NCBI GenBank assembly: GCA_002420145.1
Contig: DIHL01000031.1
Span: 25,907 to 89,906 of the forward strand
DNA length: 64,000 bases
Reading direction: 5' to 3'
Source of the DNA: Bacteroidetes bacterium UBA5697
Lineage (GTDB): Bacteria > Bacteroidota > Bacteroidia > B-17B0 > Aurantibacillaceae
In this document: positions 59,155-64,000 of the stretch, one piece after another
Numbering within the stretch: position 1 is the first letter of the stretch
Layout: each line of letters opens with the position of its first letter
The notes under the pieces: generated by a model
The model's input: only the letters and a program-made list of their open reading frames with translations
Told to the model about the DNA's origin: nothing
Database searches by the model: none
Position numbers and translations under genes: made by a program

Positions 59155-61299
59155 TTATTTATCTCCCTTTAAAATATCTTTGATTTTATCTTTTAGGTGA
59201 ATTACCTTTTCGATGTTTTCCTGAATAGCAGGAACGGTCATTTCGGTAATTTGAGAATCGCTTAATGATTTTAAAGACTCAGGATAAAACACAATAAAAC
59301 TTGTGAACTCATTATTTTTATTCAATGTTTTAGGCATATTGTCAATATGAAAATCATAAGACACTGTTTGCTTTCTACTACTCAAAAACACAAATAAATC
59401 ATCCTCTTTCACGTTATCAATAATATCACTATCATCAAAACCATTCACAATTAAATAATTATAAAACTCACGTTTTTTATCTTTATTCAAAACCGTAAAA
59501 GCATCAATGGTTTTCTTTTGTCCGTAAACAATAGCGTTACTTCCCATTTGTTTTAACACGGCATTAATTTTACGAACTATCAAATTAAATCCACTTTCCA
59601 ACTCGGCATTAGGCGCTAATAAAACCACAATACGCTTGTAAGTATTTAATGGCTGAATCACTTTAGAAATGATAATACTTTGTTTTGTTTTCACCAACAA
59701 GTTATCGGCAATACTTCCAAAAATTAAATTACCACTTCCTTGTTGTGCTTTCCAACTAATTAAAACATCAGTAATACTATAAGCCTTAGCCGTTCGTGCA
59801 ATTCCATCCACAATACTTAAATCTACTTTTTTAAGCACTTGCACTTTTTTATCACCCGATGATATTTGCTCAACCACACCATCAATAACCTTCTTCACTA
59901 CATTAATTTTTTCATCAGCATCTTCATTCTCCTCTACAATCGATAAAGGATAAATAGGCTCATGTGATTTATCTTCTTTAATAATCAATGCTAAGTCGAT
60001 TAAACGAGCAATATTTTCGGGATTACTGACTGGGATTAAAATACGCTCAGGTCTATCAATAATTTTTTTAGAGGTTTCTTTTTCTGTCATGGCAATTTTA
60101 CGAGCCGCTCTTTCAGTCACAAACGAACTTACCATGCAGGTAATTAAAATTAAAATAATGGTTCCGTTAATTACATTTTGATCAAACAAACCAATATCAT
60201 AACCCACTTTAATAACAGCCAACGTTGCAGCTGCATGAGATGCGCTTAAACCAAACATCACACGTTTTTCGTACTTGGTATATTTATAAATAGCACCTGT
60301 TGCTTGTGCGGCTAACCATTTAGTAACTAAAGCCACAATACTTAAAATACCAGCAAACACTAAAGCATTGGTTCCTTTAAAAAATAAAGAAAAATCAACC
60401 AACATACCAGCACTAATTAAAAAGAAAGGAATGAAAATAGTATTACCAATAAAAATAACACGATTCATCAATACCGAATTATGAGGTATCACTCTATTTA
60501 AAGCTAAACCAGCTAAAAAGGCACCAATAATGGGTTCAACTCCAGCCAATTCCGAAAAGAAACCAGAAATAAATACAACCGCTAATACATAAATGTATTG
60601 CGAACTCCCCTGCCCTTCAATGTTTCTAAAAAACCAACGACTTACTTTTGGCAATAAATACAATACCGAAAAAACCAATAAGCCTAATGATACCACTAAT
60701 CGTATCCAAAACATCGAATTGATTTCGCCACCAACCACATTGGTGATCACACCCAACAAAATTAAAACAGCACTATCGGTAATAATAGTTCCACCAAACG
60801 AAATTTGAACAGCTCTATTTTTTACAATACCCATATTACTTACAATGGGGTAACTTAATAAAGTGTGTGTAGAAAACATACTAGCCAACAGCAACGCTGG
60901 CCATAAACTAAATCCAAATACATACACACAAACGACATAACCTATTGTTATAGGAATAAAAAAAGTAAAAGCACCAAACACTAAACTCTTGCTTCGGTTT
61001 TGTTTGTACTCCTGCATGTCAATTTCTAAACCAGCCAAAAACATAATATAAAGCAATCCTGTTTTACTAAACAGTTCAAAGCTGGTTGATTTTTCGATGA
61101 TGTGAAGTGTATTGGGACCAATGATAACACCAGCTATAATTAAACCGATGATGCCTGGAATACGAAAGCGTTTTAATACTAAAGGAGCAAATAAGATAAT
61201 AAGTAGTGTTAACGCTAAAATTAATACCGGATTTTTTACTGGTAAGTAATGATTGAAGAACTCCTGAAAAGCTTGTAAATTACCAGCAAATAACTGCAT
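59155..61299 (-). CDS. CPA2 cation:proton antiporter with C-terminal universal-stress domains
   Basis: A 714-residue protein. The first about 400 residues carry 12-13 membrane helices of the KefB/NapA family with LLYIMFLAGLEIDMQEYK, MFSTHTLLSYPIVSNMG and LAGVEPIIGAFLAGLALNRV. The second half (about 420-690) is cytosolic and resembles tandem universal-stress (UspA) domains (ERILIPVSNPENIARLIDLALII, RIVVLLAPNAELESGFNLIVRKINAVL). No KTN/RCK domain was seen. It likely exchanges Na+ or K+ for H+ with stress-coupled gating. Confidence 0.88.
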   Translation of the reverse strand: MQLFAGNLQAFQEFFNHYLPVKNPVLILALTLLIILFAPLVLKRFRIPGIIGLIIAGVIIGPNTLHIIEKSTSFELFSKTGLLYIMFLAGLEIDMQEYKQNRSKSLVFGAFTFFIPITIGYVVCVYVFGFSLWPALLLASMFSTHTLLSYPIVSNMGIVKNRAVQISFGGTIITDSAVLILLGVITNVVGGEINSMFWIRLVVSLGLLVFSVLYLLPKVSRWFFRNIEGQGSSQYIYVLAVVFISGFFSELAGVEPIIGAFLAGLALNRVIPHNSVLMNRVIFIGNTIFIPFFLISAGMLVDFSLFFKGTNALVFAGILSIVALVTKWLAAQATGAIYKYTKYEKRVMFGLSASHAAATLAVIKVGYDIGLFDQNVINGTIILILITCMVSSFVTERAARKIAMTEKETSKKIIDRPERILIPVSNPENIARLIDLALIIKEDKSHEPIYPLSIVEENEDADEKINVVKKVIDGVVEQISSGDKKVQVLKKVDLSIVDGIARTAKAYSITDVLISWKAQQGSGNLIFGSIADNLLVKTKQSIIISKVIQPLNTYKRIVVLLAPNAELESGFNLIVRKINAVLKQMGSNAIVYGQKKTIDAFTVLNKDKKREFYNYLIVNGFDDSDIIDNVKEDDLFVFLSSRKQTVSYDFHIDNMPKTLNKNNEFTSFIVFYPESLKSLSDSQITEMTVPAIQENIEKVIHLKDKIKDILKGDK

Positions 61300-61367
61300 A
61301 TAAAATCTTTATAGCAAAAATAAAGAATTAATGTGTACTAACTACAAAATCCCGAAAATATACGTTA

Positions 61368-63824
61368 TTAAAACGTTAACACGTATTGAATGGCTGCTGT
61401 TCTGGGAGATTCAATCTTTAGTGGTCTTAAGGAATAATCTACATTAAATATATTGTTACATACAATAGATACTTTCTGTTTTTTATCTACGTTGTAGCTT
61501 ATGCGAGCGTCCCAAATACTTATATCCGAATGTTTTTCCCAATAATTAAGAGCGTAAATCCTATCAAAAAAATCTTGTCCATTATAGGTTGTTTCTTCAA
61601 TAGTTTTAAATGCCTTATCTATATTTTGCATTTTAGTATAATATTTATTGCTCACTCCGAAATTAAATCGGTAAATTTTAAATTCAATATCTAATTTAAA
61701 CATATGCCTAAATCGGTATTTTAAAATGTTATCCGTAGTATCCATACTACTGTTTTTATAGGTTAAGGCTTGTCCTATATTACCATCCACAGTTTTATCA
61801 TATCCATAAACACTATCAGGAGTTAAACAAATAGGTTCTATATATGTGTAACCAATTAATGCAGTGACGCCAAATTTTTTATTAGTTTCTGGAGTTGTGG
61901 CTGCTAAAGATAAATCCAACCCTCTAACTTGCGACTTTCCTGTATTCAAAAACTTAAAGCCTATAATAGATACATTTGGATCCCAAATCCCAAATAAATA
62001 TTCTATATTATTTTCATATTTTTGATGGAAAGCTGCTACATCTAAATACCCTTTACAATTTCCGATTTTAAACCCTTGCTTAATTCCAACTTCAAAACTT
62101 TTACTTGTTTCTGGCTTTAAATCTGGATTTGGAAAAACGCCAAATAAACCTGCTTTTGTCGTGATATACCGTTCTGTAATGGTTGGGTAACGATATCCTG
62201 TTCCATAAGATGACCTGACAAAAGTTGCTCGTGTTAACTGAAGATTTCCCCCAAATCTATATATGAAAGCATCATCGCTTTTTAAGTTATTAATTTTAAA
62301 ATTCTCATATCTAACTCCTCCTGACAAATTCAATATCCTCCAAAATTTTTTATCTAATTGAAGAAAAGCTGAAGTATTTACTATTTTATTATCTGGCTTT
62401 CCACTAGCTGCATATAATCTAGACGTTGAATAAGAGATATTACCTGTAGTTCCTGCAATAAAATTTAAATCAATACTCTTAAATTTTCGCTGTATTTGAT
62501 ATTCACCAAAATACATCGTTCCTTTATTTGATTGGTTATTTGAAATCACATTATCTGAATGAAATACTCGCGTTTGCAGGCTATGACTTAACCCATTTTT
62601 TGTAGTATATTTAATAAAAGGGTCAACATTAAATAAGGTTTGATCTTCTAAAAACACGGCTCCAGGATACCCTCTGTATAATCCTAATGAATCATCTAAC
62701 CACGCAAATACCATGTTTGTTTTGTTTAACATGAAATTAGCATTCACGCCAAAATTTAATCCTTCAATTCGTTTTGCTCTATAACGTAAATTAAAATTAA
62801 CTCTCGCTCTTTTTTTTATCATGTCGTTATTTGAAAATACAGCTACTGTGTCTTGCATATGCAAGGCTTCCTTTAAATCACTAGGAATATATTTTCCTTG
62901 TGGAGGAGGTCCAATATAACCTTGATCTATATTAAAATTCGCGCCAATCACAAAATCCAAATTATTTTTGATAATGCGAGAGTGGAATAAATTTAAATTT
63001 GAAAAACCTGGAAACGAATTATTACCTCTGGTTCTATACCAATTTTCGGCAGGAGATTGAGGAATACTATATTGACCAGTTGAGTAATTAACACTTGTTT
63101 TTGGCTTACTGCGTGGATATGCAGAGCGAATATTGATAACTCCATTTAATGCAGAAGAACCATATAATACTGACGATGCGCCTTTTATAACTTCAATTTG
63201 TTCGATATTTTCAACGGGGATGTAACTCCATTCTGGTCTTCCTGCATCACCACTTAACAAAGGCACTCCATCCACTACAATAGCCACTCTACTTCCTACC
63301 CCAAAAGTAAAACCACTTCCTCCTCTAATTTGAGGGTCATTATCGATGATTGTTAATCCAGGAACTTGTTCTAAAGCCGTTTCAATACTAGTTGTGTTTT
63401 TATTTGCAATTAAATTTGGTTTTAAAACTTCCATCGAAACAGTCAATTCCTCTATTTTTTGTTCAAATTTACCAGAAGATACTACTACTGTTTCTAAGGT
63501 CTTTGCATTTTGTTTTAAGACTATATTTTTTTGAAAAATTTCGTTCTCTTTAATTTTCACAGAAAACGTGTCACTTTGTAAACCTAAGTAACTACATAAT
63601 ATTTTATAATATCCTGTATCTAAAACCAATACATAGTTTCCATCAATATCAGTAGCTGTTCCTTTTGATAAATCACTCAAAAGTTGAATAGTAGCACCTA
63701 TAATAGGCTCTTTTGATTCTTTATCAGAAATATTTCCTTTTAATACCCCTGTTCCTGTTTGAGAAATCATCACAGCAGGAAGAATCATAAACGAAATACA
63801 AAAAAACAAGATAGCTTTAAGCAT
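61368..63824 (-). CDS. TonB-dependent outer-membrane receptor with CarboxypepD_reg-like domain
   Basis: The 818-residue protein has a signal peptide (1-21, ISQ), a carboxypeptidase-regulatory-like domain (about 26-110, LKGNISDKESKEPIIGATIQL), a plug (about 115-235: VVSSGKFEQKIEELTV, IRGGSGFTFGVGSRVAIVVDGVPLL, VIKGASSVLYGSSALNGVINI) and a 22-strand barrel ending RTAAIQYVLTF. It should import a TonB-energised substrate such as a metal chelate or cobalamin-like ligand. No SusD gene is adjacent, so it is not a classical polysaccharide-utilisation SusC. Confidence 0.92.
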   Translation of the reverse strand: MLKAILFFCISFMILPAVMISQTGTGVLKGNISDKESKEPIIGATIQLLSDLSKGTATDIDGNYVLVLDTGYYKILCSYLGLQSDTFSVKIKENEIFQKNIVLKQNAKTLETVVVSSGKFEQKIEELTVSMEVLKPNLIANKNTTSIETALEQVPGLTIIDNDPQIRGGSGFTFGVGSRVAIVVDGVPLLSGDAGRPEWSYIPVENIEQIEVIKGASSVLYGSSALNGVINIRSAYPRSKPKTSVNYSTGQYSIPQSPAENWYRTRGNNSFPGFSNLNLFHSRIIKNNLDFVIGANFNIDQGYIGPPPQGKYIPSDLKEALHMQDTVAVFSNNDMIKKRARVNFNLRYRAKRIEGLNFGVNANFMLNKTNMVFAWLDDSLGLYRGYPGAVFLEDQTLFNVDPFIKYTTKNGLSHSLQTRVFHSDNVISNNQSNKGTMYFGEYQIQRKFKSIDLNFIAGTTGNISYSTSRLYAASGKPDNKIVNTSAFLQLDKKFWRILNLSGGVRYENFKINNLKSDDAFIYRFGGNLQLTRATFVRSSYGTGYRYPTITERYITTKAGLFGVFPNPDLKPETSKSFEVGIKQGFKIGNCKGYLDVAAFHQKYENNIEYLFGIWDPNVSIIGFKFLNTGKSQVRGLDLSLAATTPETNKKFGVTALIGYTYIEPICLTPDSVYGYDKTVDGNIGQALTYKNSSMDTTDNILKYRFRHMFKLDIEFKIYRFNFGVSNKYYTKMQNIDKAFKTIEETTYNGQDFFDRIYALNYWEKHSDISIWDARISYNVDKKQKVSIVCNNIFNVDYSLRPLKIESPRTAAIQYVLTF

Positions 63825-63839
63825 AATTTTAAAAAGAAA

Positions 63840-63970
63840 GAGGCTGTCTCAAAAGTTTGAAATCGTCATGCTGAATTTATTTCAGCATCTCTAAAACGAT
63901 TGATTTTGTTTAGAACAAATTCTGAAACAAGTTCAGAATGACAACAAAATTTAACTTTTGAGACAACCAC
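63840..63970. mobile_element. MITE-like element: TIR-flanked REP palindromes
   Basis: Ends 63840-63863 and 63947-63970 are inverted: GAGGCTGTCTCAAAAGTT at the left against AACTTTTGAGACAACCAC at the right (about 20 of 24 positions match). Inside lie two short stems, ATGCTGAA/TTCAGCAT and ATTCTGAA/TTCAGAAT, framed by GTCAT and ATGAC. No transposase is encoded. The ends resemble those of IS1182-family elements, which I state from memory. Confidence 0.6.
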
Positions 63971-64000
63971 TTAAAAAAGTATTTAAAAAAATTAATCAAT

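Noticed and set aside
61368..63824. SusC of a polysaccharide-utilisation locus
   Set aside because: No SusD gene, glycoside hydrolase or regulator is adjacent, and the plug lacks the usual SusC-type context.
1..64000. tRNA, rRNA and CRISPR arrays
   Set aside because: No cloverleaf-like segment, no conserved rRNA stretch and no regularly spaced direct repeats were found when reading the spacers; a tRNAscan or CRISPR-finder run would be the decisive check.

Overview
The window is an AT-rich chromosomal segment of a member of the phylum Bacteroidota; order and genus cannot be resolved from it. The evidence is four secreted proteins with a C-terminal type IX secretion (T9SS) sorting domain (15949-17361, 32891-35047, 53669-54988, 58109-59146), Bacteroidota-restricted families (DUF4293, DUF3276, SiaB/SiaC-type proteins, propeller-SpoIIE phosphatases), many short-leader lipoproteins, promoters of the TTTG/TAnnTTTG type, and an almost complete lack of Shine-Dalgarno sequences. 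I saw no rRNA, tRNA, CRISPR array, prophage or intact insertion sequence. Most of the window is core metabolism and cell-envelope biology.

Layout. 1-7.3 kb: partial lipoprotein, arginine decarboxylase, DUF4293 protein, acetyl-CoA carboxylase subunits accB-accC, a deoxyhypusine-synthase-like enzyme, an outer-membrane barrel and pcm. 7.4-15.9 kb: a co-directional surface-glycan/acylation block (Gfo/Idh oxidoreductase, lipoprotein, polyprenyl-P sugar transferase, rfbB, MBOAT O-acyltransferase, AlgX/AlgJ-like SGNH protein, MFS permease). 15.9-22.6 kb: a T9SS cargo protein fused in transcription to a 3-hydroxyacyl-CoA dehydrogenase, a lipoprotein, an HTTM-domain membrane protein, two methyltransferases and a small parvulin. 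22.6-27.4 kb: a stress-protection neighbourhood with cold-shock protein, Csp1-like copper-storage protein, catalase and a DUF4142 lipoprotein. 27.4-39.1 kb: TPR-SpoIIE phosphatase, aconitase, DUF3276, M43 protease, SPFH protein, TPR protein, PTPS/QueD, VanX-like dipeptidase and a YhhQ-type transporter. 39.1-44.4 kb: a giant sensor phosphatase followed by SiaB kinase and SiaC. 44.5-46.5 kb: class I aldolase and accD. 46.5-51.6 kb: a Wzy/Wzz/Wzz/Wzx polysaccharide assembly block. 51.6-64 kb: an alkyltransferase-like protein with a LuxE-family protein, M43 protease, cdsA, glutamate dehydrogenase, a CPA2 antiporter and a TonB-dependent receptor.

Two systems stand out. First, the three genes at 24435 (copper storage), 25049 (catalase) and 26657 (DUF4142) share a GTGAATnnTnnAAC element placed 55, 56 and 55 bases upstream of a CAnnTTTG box that itself lies 33-38 bases before each start codon. 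None has a recognisable -33 box, so this looks like a small activator-dependent stress regulon. Second, 39179-44410 encodes a partner-switching module (sensor SpoIIE phosphatase, lipoprotein, SiaB-type kinase, SiaC-type phosphoprotein with Thr68 retained) without the diguanylate cyclase that SiaC controls in Pseudomonas; a second phosphatase of the same type is at 27468-29645. Its output is unknown.

Intergenic space is rich in palindromes: strong rho-independent terminators, several nested or REP-like inverted repeats, a 158-base inverted-repeat-bounded element at 27250-27407, and a 131-base MITE-like element at 63840-63970.
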